DNA of 41,314 nucleotides from Anaerolineales bacterium (GTDB lineage: Bacteria; Chloroflexota; Anaerolineae; Anaerolineales; UBA4823), in NCBI GenBank assembly GCA_016932955.1, contig JAFGBV010000101.1:1-41314 (forward strand), in the 5' to 3' direction. Positions 7,211-14,960 of this stretch are shown one piece after another. The notes below the pieces were generated by a model. That model made no database searches. It worked only from the letters and a program-made list of their open reading frames with translations, and had not been told where the DNA came from. Both the position numbers and the translations under genes were made by a program. Numbering within the stretch: position 1 is the stretch's first letter; each line of letters opens with the position of its first letter.

Positions 7211-7918
7211 TTAACGGAACGGGTTGAAATCCGTATCCCGGTCGTAATAATCTTCCTGCTCTGCCTTCTTGAGCGCCCGCACCACAACATAGGTGATGGG
7301 TGTCATTAGCGCTTCCATTGCTACTTTGAACAGGTAATTGGTCAGCAACAGGGTCAGGAACAGGCTCCAGGGGAAGATGCCGAACAATGTGGCGATCAGC
7401 ACGAATACCAGGGTATCCACAAGCTCGCCCACCAGCGTGCTGCCGATGGTGCGCGACCACAACCAGCGCCCATTGGTCAGTACCTTCATCTTTGCCAGGG
7501 TGAATGAATTTGTAAATTCTCCCGTCCAATAGCCCAGCAGGCTAGCCAGCACAATCCCTCCGCTTGCCATCCCCCCCAGGATTGCCATGTAGGAAGCCTG
7601 CCCGGCGTATTCTTGCCAGGTGGCTTCACCTGGCAAGATGCTTACCAGCCAGAATATCAAAGCGCTGAATGCCAGACAGGCGAAGCCAGTCCAGATCACT
7701 CGACGGGATTGCCTGTATCCATATACTTCGGTGAGGATATCACCGAAAATATAACTGATCGGGAAGAGCAAGGTGCCGGCATCGAAAGCCATACGCACTC
7801 CCAGGATGCCAAATCCCCAGTCAACAATCTTAGCGGAGGAGGCGATATTACTCACCACCAGGACCGCAACGAAGAAAGCCATGATCAAGTCGAGATAACG
7901 GTATCGTGCTCGTTTCAT
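7211..7918 (-). CDS. YhhQ/VUT-family queuosine-precursor transporter
   Basis: A membrane protein of 235 residues with about six hydrophobic segments. The family hallmark is at about 43-70: DAGTLLFPISYIFGDILTEV followed by YGYRQSRR. E. coli YhhQ imports the 7-deazaguanine precursors preQ0 and preQ1 for queuosine in tRNA; other family members differ in substrate. The ATG at 7918 overlaps the stop of the upstream ttuA-like gene (ATGA, 7915-7918) and has GGAGAGG just before it, so the two are coupled. An in-frame upstream extension inside ttuA is not needed. Lying beside a tRNA thiolase supports a tRNA-modification role. No queuosine biosynthesis gene is in the window. Confidence 0.88.
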   Translation of the reverse strand: MKRARYRYLDLIMAFFVAVLVVSNIASSAKIVDWGFGILGVRMAFDAGTLLFPISYIFGDILTEVYGYRQSRRVIWTGFACLAFSALIFWLVSILPGEATWQEYAGQASYMAILGGMASGGIVLASLLGYWTGEFTNSFTLAKMKVLTNGRWLWSRTIGSTLVGELVDTLVFVLIATLFGIFPWSLFLTLLLTNYLFKVAMEALMTPITYVVVRALKKAEQEDYYDRDTDFNPFR

Positions 7919-8838
7919 TGCCTCTCCACCATACGGCAGAAGGCGCACATCCCTGGCGCGGTTGTGGGCTGCCCGCAGGAAGGGCAGGTGTGCAACTCAG
8001 CCCGCTGTTGGTCGACCTGTTCTGAGAATAAACCCGCTTTTTTTGCCTGCAGGAAAGAAAGGTAGAAGCTCAGTTTTGCACCTGGATTGTCGGATTCCAT
8101 GCGGTTGAGGATTTCCTTGTAATAGATGCTGGTGGCACCTTGTGCATAGGGACATTCATCGTAGATGTATGCGATCTCCGCTAGCAGTGCATAGGCAGCC
8201 ATCTCGCGTTCGTACATCCGGCAGAGCGGTTTGACCTTACGCACCAATCCTGGCGCGTCTGCTTCTAATACTGGTGCCTGGCGTAACAAATAAGAGCCTG
8301 CCCAGTGCAGGGTGTTTCCAAATAACACTGCAGCTTCATCATCCAGGTTATGCCCGGTCACCAGAACGTCGTATCCACCCTGGCGCGCCACTCGGTTCAT
8401 GATGTGGCGCTTGCTTAGTCCGCAGATCGAGCAAGGTTTATACCTGCCACGCTGGGTGCGGCTGGCTATCTCTGGGATGGATGCGCCATATTCTTCTGGA
8501 ACATTTACCACGTGCAGTTTTAGACCGTGCTGTTCAGCGAATTGCTCCGATAATCGTTGTGACTCAGCAGAGTAGGAGATGCCGCCATCTATACCCAGAC
8601 CGATGTACAATCCATCGACCGCATACCCTAAGCGGTGGAGGATATCCCACAAAGATAGTGAGTCTTTTCCACCTGAAACTGCCGCCAGGATACGCTCCTG
8701 GCGGGTGAACATTCGGTATTTATGAATCGCACGCTCTACCTGCTCAGGCACCCAGGCTAGGTAGTCGTCTTTGCAAAGCGCCAGTTTGTGCTGGCGCATG
8801 TTGATCACGGCTTTGCCGCCGCATCTGCGGCATTTCAT
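7915..8838 (-). CDS. ttuA: TtuA-type tRNA 2-sulfurtransferase (TtcA/TtuA/Ncs6 superfamily)
   Basis: A protein of 307 residues. The N-terminal zinc finger is CRRC (C3, C6) with H17 and C22. The PP-loop that adenylates the target uridine is SGGKDS (55-60). CSIC (C136, C139) and C229 in DECP have the spacing of the three cysteines that hold the [4Fe-4S] cluster in Thermus TtuA. TGHNLDDEA is at 161-169. The C-terminal zinc finger is CPSC...CAFC (C285, C288, C298, C301). Two zinc fingers flanking the PP-loop domain identify the TtuA/Ncs6 branch and not plain TtcA. TtuA makes 2-thio-ribothymidine at position 54, which stabilises tRNA in thermophiles; an Ncs6-like wobble-uridine role cannot be excluded. 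The gene lies 5 bases after a Ser/Thr kinase gene and overlaps the transporter. No ttuB or ttuC is nearby. Confidence 0.88.
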   Translation of the reverse strand: MKCRRCGGKAVINMRQHKLALCKDDYLAWVPEQVERAIHKYRMFTRQERILAAVSGGKDSLSLWDILHRLGYAVDGLYIGLGIDGGISYSAESQRLSEQFAEQHGLKLHVVNVPEEYGASIPEIASRTQRGRYKPCSICGLSKRHIMNRVARQGGYDVLVTGHNLDDEAAVLFGNTLHWAGSYLLRQAPVLEADAPGLVRKVKPLCRMYEREMAAYALLAEIAYIYDECPYAQGATSIYYKEILNRMESDNPGAKLSFYLSFLQAKKAGLFSEQVDQQRAELHTCPSCGQPTTAPGMCAFCRMVERQ

Positions 8839-8843
8839 GCTGA

Positions 8844-11087
8844 TTACTGCCCTGTGTAAGGGCGTAAGACCGGCTGCGGGCTTTCCCGCACATCGGTGAA
8901 GAAATCCTCTGGCAGTGGGAGAGGGTTAAAGCTCACACCGGTTCCAATCATGCCAAAGTTGATCACGTATAATTGAATAGTGGCGTTCTCTCCCTGGTTC
9001 AGATCCTGATAGGCGAACACCAGGTGACTGCCATCCGGGCTAAAGGAAGGGTCACGATAGCAGCAGTTGCCAAGTGGATTTACCTTCACCTGCGCCTTGC
9101 GCAGATCCGAATTGTAGAAATATAGATCGCCAAATCCCTGGTTCCGCACAAAGCCAATCATTGCATAGTTGAACTGCCCATCCCAGGCTAGGTTTTCGAT
9201 GCGCCCATTGTAGTTGGCGATCTTGAAGCGCGCCTCGCCGGGGAATTCGTCGAGGCGGGCTAAAGGTGCGGTGCAGGTGGAAATATCAAGGATGTAGGCC
9301 TTATCCGCCTGCGTTCCATTTGGCTCTGCTGCCAGCATGATCAAAGATAGCTTCTGCATATCGTCTGCCCAGCGCGCCTGCCTGACTGCGAATGGAGAGC
9401 CAGTGCTGCTGGAGTAAGGCGCCAGCGCTTCACAGTCAGCCATTTCCTTGATGTGATTGCGATTGGTGGCCTGTGCTAACGCTTCTCGATTGAAAGGAAT
9501 CACATACAGCTCTTTGTCCATGCTGATTGCCACGCGCATGCCATCGGGTGAGATTTCAAATGCATCCAGCGTGGAAATGAAGTTGATGCATACGATGGTA
9601 TTGACGCGCCCTTCGGCCAGGGTCACTTCCATGACGCATTTACCGAGGATATAGATCAGGGAATTGCCATCCGGTGCCCATTGCAGGTTGTACTTTTCGC
9701 CGCTATCATTGGTTAGTTGCACCAGCTCGGTGCCATCCAGGTTCATTGCATAGACATCGTTATCGCGAATGAAGGCGATCTTATCCCCGTCTCCAATAAC
9801 CGGCACTGCCGGTTCGGGAATGGGGGTCTCGGTGGCAGTGGGAACCATGGTGTCAGTAGGCGCTGGCACTGATGTATCGGTGGGTGCAGGGACAGGCGTG
9901 TCGCTGGGAGGCGCCGTGGGAGAAGGTGCCAGTGTATCCGTGAGGAGGGGTTGGGTTGCCTGTGCGATCACCTCGATTGTCGCAGTTGGGGGAATAGTTG
10001 GCGTGGGTTTTGACCCCAAGGCGATAATCCCACCTCCCACCAGCGCCCCGCCCGCCACAATGGCCAGCAAAGCCAAGCCGCCGACGATCAGCAGCCAGAT
10101 AGGGATTCCCTTGCGTGGCGCGGCAACCGCCTGCGCTGCACCACCTTGAGCAGGTACAGCTTGCGCCTGGCCTTTCTTGCCTGGTGAGAGCACCGTGGCA
10201 GCGGGGCGTACCATCGTCGGTGCAGAAGTGCTTTTTGCGGATGCTTTTCGCGCCGTAGTGGCTGCAGAAAGATTTTTGGCTGCCTCTTCGACGGCGTCCG
10301 CCAACTCCTGCGTGGTCTGGTAGCGCGTATCAGGCGATTTTGCCATTGCCCTCTCGATCACCTCATCGAATAGAGGGGGTAAGTCGTCCTTCTCGCTCCG
10401 GATGCTGGGAATTGGCTCTAGGATGTGCATCATCATCAATTTGGCTGCGGTATCGGCCTGATAAGGGGTCTTACCCGTCAGCACCTGGTAGAGGATCACA
10501 CCCATAGCGTAAATATCGGATCTTCCATCGATATCTGTCCCGCCCTGCACCTGCTCGGGACTCATATAGGCCGGTGTGCCCAGGATCGCCCCGCCAGTGA
10601 GAGTGCCAGAGCCGGCTTCGGCTAGGCGCGCAATGCCAAAGTCGGAGAGGAAAGCATTGCCATATTGATCATAGAGAATATTGCCTGGCTTCAAGTCGCG
10701 GTGGATAATGCCCTTGGAGTGCGCGGCGTCCAGTGAGGGTGCTAATCGATTGATGAGCTTGACAACATCGATGAGTGGTAGAGGCCCCTTTTTTAACAAA
10801 TCAGAGAGCGACCCCCCTGACATAAAGCGCATAACAATATAAGGCTGTCCTTCCTCCTCGCCAAAGTCATAAACGGGCACGATGGCTGGGTGCTCGAGAA
10901 GGGCAACCATCTTCGCCTCGCGGTCGAAACGGGCGCGGAATGCTGGATCATGCAGGAACTCGCGCGGTAGCACTTTAATCGCGACATCACGCTCAAAACG
11001 AGGGTCATAGGCATGAAAAACGGAGGCCATGCCTCCACGCCCAATTTCACCTTTGATAACGTAGCGGCCAAATTTTTCCTGGGTCAT
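8844..11087 (-). CDS. Membrane Ser/Thr protein kinase with extracellular beta-propeller
   Basis: A protein of 747 residues. The Hanks-type kinase domain is at about 8-270: glycine loop GEIGRGGMASVF (13-24), Lys38 in VAIKVL, HRDLKPGNIL (129-138), DFG (149-151), and GTPAYMSPEQ (170-179). A basic Ala-rich linker follows, then one membrane segment at about 328-357, then a Pro/Thr linker (361-428) with TDT.VPAP repeats. The outer domain (about 435-747) has TolB/WD40-like propeller motifs such as IAFIRDNDVYAMNLDGTELV and APDGNSLIYI. This differs from the PASTA kinases, which sense muropeptides. The start has a -10 hexamer 8 bases upstream and no Shine-Dalgarno. It is the first gene of a probable operon with the tRNA thiolase and transporter. 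A PP2C-type phosphatase that might reverse its action lies about 2.3 kb upstream of its start, at 13438-14142. Confidence 0.95.
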   Translation of the reverse strand: MTQEKFGRYVIKGEIGRGGMASVFHAYDPRFERDVAIKVLPREFLHDPAFRARFDREAKMVALLEHPAIVPVYDFGEEEGQPYIVMRFMSGGSLSDLLKKGPLPLIDVVKLINRLAPSLDAAHSKGIIHRDLKPGNILYDQYGNAFLSDFGIARLAEAGSGTLTGGAILGTPAYMSPEQVQGGTDIDGRSDIYAMGVILYQVLTGKTPYQADTAAKLMMMHILEPIPSIRSEKDDLPPLFDEVIERAMAKSPDTRYQTTQELADAVEEAAKNLSAATTARKASAKSTSAPTMVRPAATVLSPGKKGQAQAVPAQGGAAQAVAAPRKGIPIWLLIVGGLALLAIVAGGALVGGGIIALGSKPTPTIPPTATIEVIAQATQPLLTDTLAPSPTAPPSDTPVPAPTDTSVPAPTDTMVPTATETPIPEPAVPVIGDGDKIAFIRDNDVYAMNLDGTELVQLTNDSGEKYNLQWAPDGNSLIYILGKCVMEVTLAEGRVNTIVCINFISTLDAFEISPDGMRVAISMDKELYVIPFNREALAQATNRNHIKEMADCEALAPYSSSTGSPFAVRQARWADDMQKLSLIMLAAEPNGTQADKAYILDISTCTAPLARLDEFPGEARFKIANYNGRIENLAWDGQFNYAMIGFVRNQGFGDLYFYNSDLRKAQVKVNPLGNCCYRDPSFSPDGSHLVFAYQDLNQGENATIQLYVINFGMIGTGVSFNPLPLPEDFFTDVRESPQPVLRPYTGQ

Positions 11088-11094
11088 AGTGGGA

Positions 11095-11124
11095 AGTATA
11101 GCATCGAATAGGGGATAAAGGCAA
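11095..11124 (-). promoter_or_regulatory. Promoter of kinase-ttuA-transporter operon
   Basis: On minus: TTGCCT (11119-11124), an 18-bp spacer, TATACT (11095-11100), then 7 bases and ATG (11085-11087) after TATACTT. The expected transcription start falls on or beside the start codon and there is no ribosome site, so this message is probably leaderless. Confidence 0.5.
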
Positions 11125-11294
11125 TGATCTGCACATCCAAATTTTATGCCATTATTCGGAGTTTTACAAGCCCGGAATTATGTGGATTACTCAAACATCC
11201 TAGCGACAATGATTTTTGGCTTCTTTGTTTTCCCTCACCCCCTTTCTTCCCACTCCCTCTATTCACCATTCTGATAATCGAATTGATTTCTGCA

Positions 11295-11322
11295 TTGATT
11301 CAAATACAATTCCTGATAAAAT
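11295..11322 (+). promoter_or_regulatory. Promoter of small Gly-rich membrane protein gene
   Basis: TTGATT (11295-11300), a 16-bp spacer, then TAAAAT (11317-11322), about 40 bases before the ATG at 11363. The preceding divergent gap (11125-11294) shows nothing else that I can support. Confidence 0.5.
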
Positions 11323-11362
11323 TAGCGCAGGATGAGATAATCTATCTCCGGAGGAGTGTGCC

Positions 11363-11836
11363 ATGATCAAGTCTGGTCTTATCATCGGTGTGGTTGCGGC
11401 GATCTTTGCTCTTATCGCAGGAGTTACAGTATCTCCTTGGTGTGGGATCTGTACAGGGCTTCTCACTGGGTTGGCGGCAGGTTACCTGGCGGGATTATTT
11501 GCCAAACCCACCATCTCTAGCGAGGCGACAAAATCTGGCGCCATTGCTGGCGCGATTGCTGGTGGTGTGAGCATCATTGGCAGCCTGATCGCCTCTGCAA
11601 TCAATGCCGCCACACTGGACCCTGCAGACCTTGCCGCGATTGCAGAGATGTTAGGCGTGGAAATGAGCACAGACGCGACAACGATTTGGGTGGGGCAATT
11701 GGTTTCCGGGTGCTGCACTGGTCTGCTCAATGTTCTGCTCGGTGCTGGGATCGGCGCGGCTGGTGGCGCGCTGTGGTACCAGATCAGCGGAAAGAAAGCT
11801 GGCTTGCCCCCCGACCAGTACCCGCCCGTCGCTTAG
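11363..11836 (+). CDS. Small glycine-rich integral membrane protein, unknown function
   Basis: A protein of 157 residues with a clear ribosome site (GGAGGAG, 9 bases before the ATG). It has hydrophobic segments at about 4-22 and 28-46, again at 57-82 (GAIAGAIAGGVSIIGSLIAS), and at about 108-138 (VSGCCTGLLNVLLGAGIGAA). These are rich in Gly, Ala and small residues, with conserved-looking GLLTGLAAGYLAG and AGAIAG helix-packing motifs. The pattern resembles small DUF membrane proteins with glycine-zipper helices. A polar segment with acidic residues (83-107) separates the last two helices. I recognise no catalytic motif. It is a single gene between divergent and convergent neighbours, so context gives no clue. 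Confidence 0.8.
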   Translation: MIKSGLIIGVVAAIFALIAGVTVSPWCGICTGLLTGLAAGYLAGLFAKPTISSEATKSGAIAGAIAGGVSIIGSLIASAINAATLDPADLAAIAEMLGVEMSTDATTIWVGQLVSGCCTGLLNVLLGAGIGAAGGALWYQISGKKAGLPPDQYPPVA

Positions 11837-11976
11837 CTTTCCGTTCTGTGCATACCGGGTAGCGTTCGTATCCCCGGACTAACTATCCTATGGATCGGTG
11901 GATGCGCCGGTGCTTGTCTTCACGGTCAATTATGAAGGCGATCGTAATGGCGGAGAGTCCATATTCTTCTTTTGGT

Positions 11977-12351
11977 TTATTCTTTTTGGACAACCCCTGC
12001 TTTTTGAAGAAAATCTAGCACCTTCTGCAAAACTTCTGTAGGGGTGAGGGGATTCGTGTCGACAAAAATGTCGGCGTGCTGTCGGGCATGGCGTAGGCGA
12101 TGGAGCTGCTCGGCGTATTCAGCGGGTGTCCAGTCCAGCCTGCGCCGCTGCAGGGTGTTCTCGTAGGACACATCCAGGTAGATTAACAGGTCAGGATTGG
12201 TGATGCGCTGCCACATCGCCGGGGCGTAGGAATGTTCCTGGGCAATGTGGCGCGCCTGGATTCCATACCTTTCCAAGTTTGTTACCAGGGTTGACTTGCC
12301 CGCGCCACAGGGGCCTACAATGCCGATCTTAGGCGGGGTGTGACTGCACAT
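11977..12351 (-). CDS. Small P-loop nucleotide kinase-like protein
   Basis: A protein of 124 residues. A canonical Walker A motif, GPCGAGKST, is at 13-21. DLLIYLDVSYENTLQRRRLDW (54-74) has the look of the strand plus Arg-rich lid of adenylate/dephospho-CoA kinase-like folds, and FVDTNPLTPTEVLQKVLDFL ends the domain. It is much shorter than typical nucleotide kinases (about 190 residues or more) because the region between Walker A and the LLIYLD strand is only about 30 residues. The frame is intact, so it seems a compact form and not a fragment. The gene follows the TrkA-N channel-like gene by 4 bases and is last in a three-gene run with the PP2C-type phosphatase. The substrate is unknown. Confidence 0.75.
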   Translation of the reverse strand: MCSHTPPKIGIVGPCGAGKSTLVTNLERYGIQARHIAQEHSYAPAMWQRITNPDLLIYLDVSYENTLQRRRLDWTPAEYAEQLHRLRHARQHADIFVDTNPLTPTEVLQKVLDFLQKAGVVQKE

Positions 12352-12355
12352 ATAG

Positions 12356-13432
12356 TTAATGGTTTTGCTCTGCCAGAAGGCTGATCTCTGGTGCTCCCCC
12401 TAGAACAGCCAGATAATCACCTACCGCCAGGACACGGTCGCTAGCGGGATGGAGGTCTGATTTGCCATCCCGTCGCAGGAGAACAACGCTGACATTAAAG
12501 CGCTGCTCGATGGTTTCTACCTCAATCCCCGCCAGGTGGGATCCGGGGGCTAGCTTGAGGCGCGCCAGGCTTAGCATGTCACCCTCTACCGTGATCGGGC
12601 GTGTCATATCGACGCCCGTCGCAGCGGCGGCAAAGGCAGGGGCAGCCATGCCCGTAGCGCTGAAGGCTGTATAACCGAACTGTTCTTCCAACGCCTGGGC
12701 AAAGTCATCGTCAAAGATGCGTAGCACCACGTGGATTGCCGGATTCATGCGACGTGCCTTGAGAGCGACTTTTAGATTCAGGCTGTCATCCTGGGTGCAC
12801 AGAATGATCGATCTGGCTCGTCGTACGCCAGCAGCCTCAAGGGCGGCATCATGGCTGGCATCATCCTGGAGTACAGGGATGCCCATTTCCTGCACGGTTG
12901 CAACCAGGTCAGCCTTAGGGTTCAATTCGACTGCCACTACGTCCTGATCCATGGCATGTAAGTTGCGCGCTACGCGGAATCCCAAATGGCCTAAGCCAAT
13001 TAGTACGATATGACTATTGAATGTTGAAGCAACAGCCATTTCCCACTCCTTGCTGCGTGCCCGGCGGTTAAAGAGCATCACACCGAACTCGGTCACGCCT
13101 TGTGCTAGGATCACCACACCGATCACCGGCATCACGAAGAAAAAGACTTCCAGGTACCATGTATGCGGGAATTCCACGCCAGCCTGCATAAAGGTCATGG
13201 ATAAAACCAGATAAATCGACTCAGCCAGGTTACCTAATGGTTCTTTGGCTTGAATCGCTAGAGAATAATATAAGATCCCTCCGCCAAGCACTGACACTAG
13301 AAAAGCCAGGAGAGGCCACCGAAATTGACGCAAGAGGAGCCAGGTATCACGCAAGCTGGCACGAACGCGACGCCAGCGCCTCGAGGATCGCTGTAAGCGA
13401 TATGAGTTTTCAAGAGTGGAAAAGGATGCCAT
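12356..13432 (-). CDS. TrkA-N (RCK) protein with ion-channel-like membrane part
   Basis: A protein of 358 residues. A basic N-terminus is followed by two membrane segments (about 38-60 and 94-118) separated by a re-entrant-like stretch (72-90). The Rossmann RCK_N domain begins HIVLIGLGHLGFRVARNL (141-158; GxGxxG at 146-151), with an acidic end of strand 2 (VAVELNP), and continues to about 260. A C-terminal TrkA-C-like domain occupies about 275-350. This is the layout of an MthK/Kch-type potassium channel with NAD or nucleotide gating. The potassium filter TVGYG is missing, however: the loop reads SMTFMQAGVEFP. It may be a channel of other selectivity, or a regulatory membrane protein. It is preceded by a PP2C-type phosphatase (5-base gap) and followed by a P-loop protein (4-base gap). 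Confidence 0.85.
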   Translation of the reverse strand: MASFSTLENSYRLQRSSRRWRRVRASLRDTWLLLRQFRWPLLAFLVSVLGGGILYYSLAIQAKEPLGNLAESIYLVLSMTFMQAGVEFPHTWYLEVFFFVMPVIGVVILAQGVTEFGVMLFNRRARSKEWEMAVASTFNSHIVLIGLGHLGFRVARNLHAMDQDVVAVELNPKADLVATVQEMGIPVLQDDASHDAALEAAGVRRARSIILCTQDDSLNLKVALKARRMNPAIHVVLRIFDDDFAQALEEQFGYTAFSATGMAAPAFAAAATGVDMTRPITVEGDMLSLARLKLAPGSHLAGIEVETIEQRFNVSVVLLRRDGKSDLHPASDRVLAVGDYLAVLGGAPEISLLAEQNH

Positions 13433-13437
13433 ACCCT

Positions 13438-14142
13438 TCAGGGCAGTGGAAGGCGCACATTCATCCTCCGCACCAGATCTTCGCCGCCGCTGATGACCTG
13501 CAATACTGCGATGCTGATATCATCCACTGGGCGACCCTGGTCGAGCTGCAAAGCGTGTTGGAGCAGGAGATCTGCAATCTCTTGTGCAGTGGGTTCTTCG
13601 TCCTCCAGCATGGATTGCAGGCAGGTGGTGATATCCATTACATCGCCATAGCGAGAGCCAGCGTGTACCATGCCATCCGAGAAGATGATCACGGTCAACC
13701 CCGGTTCCAGTGGGAGCTCGTTAATCAGGGGACGGGTATCGCGGTAGAGCCCGATGGGACGGCATTCCTCCGCCAAAGTGCGTATCTCGTCCCCATGCGC
13801 AACAAGAACCGGGGCGGGGTTGTTGCGTGTGATTACTAGGGTATTGGTTTGGGAGTCCACCGATAGAATATTCAAGGCAGCAGAGACTTTGCCTTGCCTC
13901 TCGGTGAAGAGGTAGTCTGAGGCGGCGCGAGCCGCAGCGCCATCCCTAACGCCTTCTGAAAGCAGGGAGATCACCTTGCGTACCACCAGAGATGAGATCT
14001 GCTTAGCGCCTTTGCCAGAGCTCTGACCGTCAGCCAATACCACCGAGAGGCCGCCATTGGGGCGCTCGACAACCTCAACGGTATCGCCGCTTTCTGATGA
14101 GGCGTACTTGTTGATCTTAGTGACAGCAATGCGAATTTCCAT
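13438..14142 (-). CDS. SpoIIE/PP2C-type Ser/Thr protein phosphatase
   Basis: A protein of 234 residues that consists of little more than the catalytic domain. Seen: SVVLADGQSSGKGA (33-46), with the metal-binding Asp-Gly (D38, G39); the core RNNPAPVLVAHGDEI; SDGMVHAGSRYGD, with the second metal Asp; and DDISIAVL near the end, with the third. This set matches PF07228-type phosphatases that dephosphorylate anti-anti-sigma factors or other phosphoproteins in the cytoplasm. There is no sensor domain. A -10-like TAAAAT ends 6 bases before the ATG and there is no Shine-Dalgarno, so it may be leaderless. It is the first gene of a run with the TrkA-N channel-like protein and a P-loop protein. The Ser/Thr kinase at 8844-11087 is a candidate counterpart. 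Confidence 0.88.
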   Translation of the reverse strand: MEIRIAVTKINKYASSESGDTVEVVERPNGGLSVVLADGQSSGKGAKQISSLVVRKVISLLSEGVRDGAAARAASDYLFTERQGKVSAALNILSVDSQTNTLVITRNNPAPVLVAHGDEIRTLAEECRPIGLYRDTRPLINELPLEPGLTVIIFSDGMVHAGSRYGDVMDITTCLQSMLEDEEPTAQEIADLLLQHALQLDQGRPVDDISIAVLQVISGGEDLVRRMNVRLPLP

Positions 14143-14148
14143 GGCATA

Positions 14149-14154
14149 ATTTTA
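14149..14154 (-). promoter_or_regulatory. Putative -10 element of leaderless phosphatase gene
   Basis: TAAAAT on minus with only 6 bases to the ATG at 14140-14142. The -35 region is weak (ACCCCA at 17-bp spacing). The gap 14155-14279 shows nothing else. Confidence 0.4.
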
Positions 14155-14279
14155 CATCGAAAACTGGAATTTGGGGTAATGGGAGGAATCAAACGCGTGG
14201 TGATATTGGCGGCCAGTGGGTTGCAGGCGGTGCATAAGCCAGTGCTCACCTCACCGGCAGCAGCGCGGCTGAAAGGCCA

Positions 14280-14960
14280 CTAATGCTTTTGGATGATGAT
14301 TGCCAGGAGGTTACTTGCTTGCAATTGAATTTGTTCAGCGCGAGCATCATAGCCTGCGTTGCGTAGCGGGTCCAGGGCGCGCTCGCTCCATTCCGGAGAC
14401 TCGCCGGTGAAGCGGAACAGCCATCCAGCCAGACGTTGGAGCGGCTTTTTTCCGGTGATCCAGGCGAAGGGCAAGATCACTGCACTGCCCCCATGCTTGA
14501 GCACGCGTTCGATCTCAGCCAATGTGAGAGGATGGATGATATATTCACTGGGAAAAGTTGCAACGACCTGGTCAAATGAGGCATCAGGAAAGGGCAGCAG
14601 GCGGGCATCACCGTTGGTCAGAACTGTTGGAAACCCATGCTTGCGTAGACGTTTTTTAGCGATGTGCCCCATCTGAGGGGAGCGATCCAGGCCAAAAACC
14701 TGCTTTCCCATCTTATGTAGCAATACCTGTAAATGCCCGGGTCCATGTCCCAACTCCAGGATGCTTGTGCCATGCAGGTATGGCAGTACTGCCCTTACCC
14801 ATTCATCCCACATTCCCAGCGATACCGCTGCTGCTACCCAATCATATGTCCACGCCATCTGATGATAAAGAAGCCGGAAGAAAATGCGCAATGGCACCGC
14901 CAGGATACGTAGACGAAGCGGGATAGGTTTGCCGTTCACTGGTGAGACGGGCACGCTCAT
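14280..14960 (-). CDS. Class I SAM-dependent methyltransferase
   Basis: A protein of 226 residues. SAM motif I is ILELGHGPGHLQVL (67-80), followed by VFGLDRSPQM (motif II, acidic D92) and FDQVVATFPSEYI (motif IV region), as in Methyltransf_11. The N-terminal 60 residues are hydrophobic and basic (LRLRILAVPLRIFFRLLYHQ) and may lie on the membrane. The ATG overlaps the stop of the upstream DagK-like gene (ATGA, 14957-14960), so the two proteins are made together. Given that partner, the substrate could be a lipid or lipid head group, for example a phosphatidylethanolamine-type N-methylation, but this is inference from context alone. Confidence 0.85.
   Translation of the reverse strand: MSVPVSPVNGKPIPLRLRILAVPLRIFFRLLYHQMAWTYDWVAAAVSLGMWDEWVRAVLPYLHGTSILELGHGPGHLQVLLHKMGKQVFGLDRSPQMGHIAKKRLRKHGFPTVLTNGDARLLPFPDASFDQVVATFPSEYIIHPLTLAEIERVLKHGGSAVILPFAWITGKKPLQRLAGWLFRFTGESPEWSERALDPLRNAGYDARAEQIQLQASNLLAIIIQKH

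Noticed and set aside
11124..11366. An 80-codon plus-strand frame before the small membrane protein
   Set aside because: No ribosome site; it runs through the promoter of the next gene and its composition is that of AT-rich intergenic DNA.
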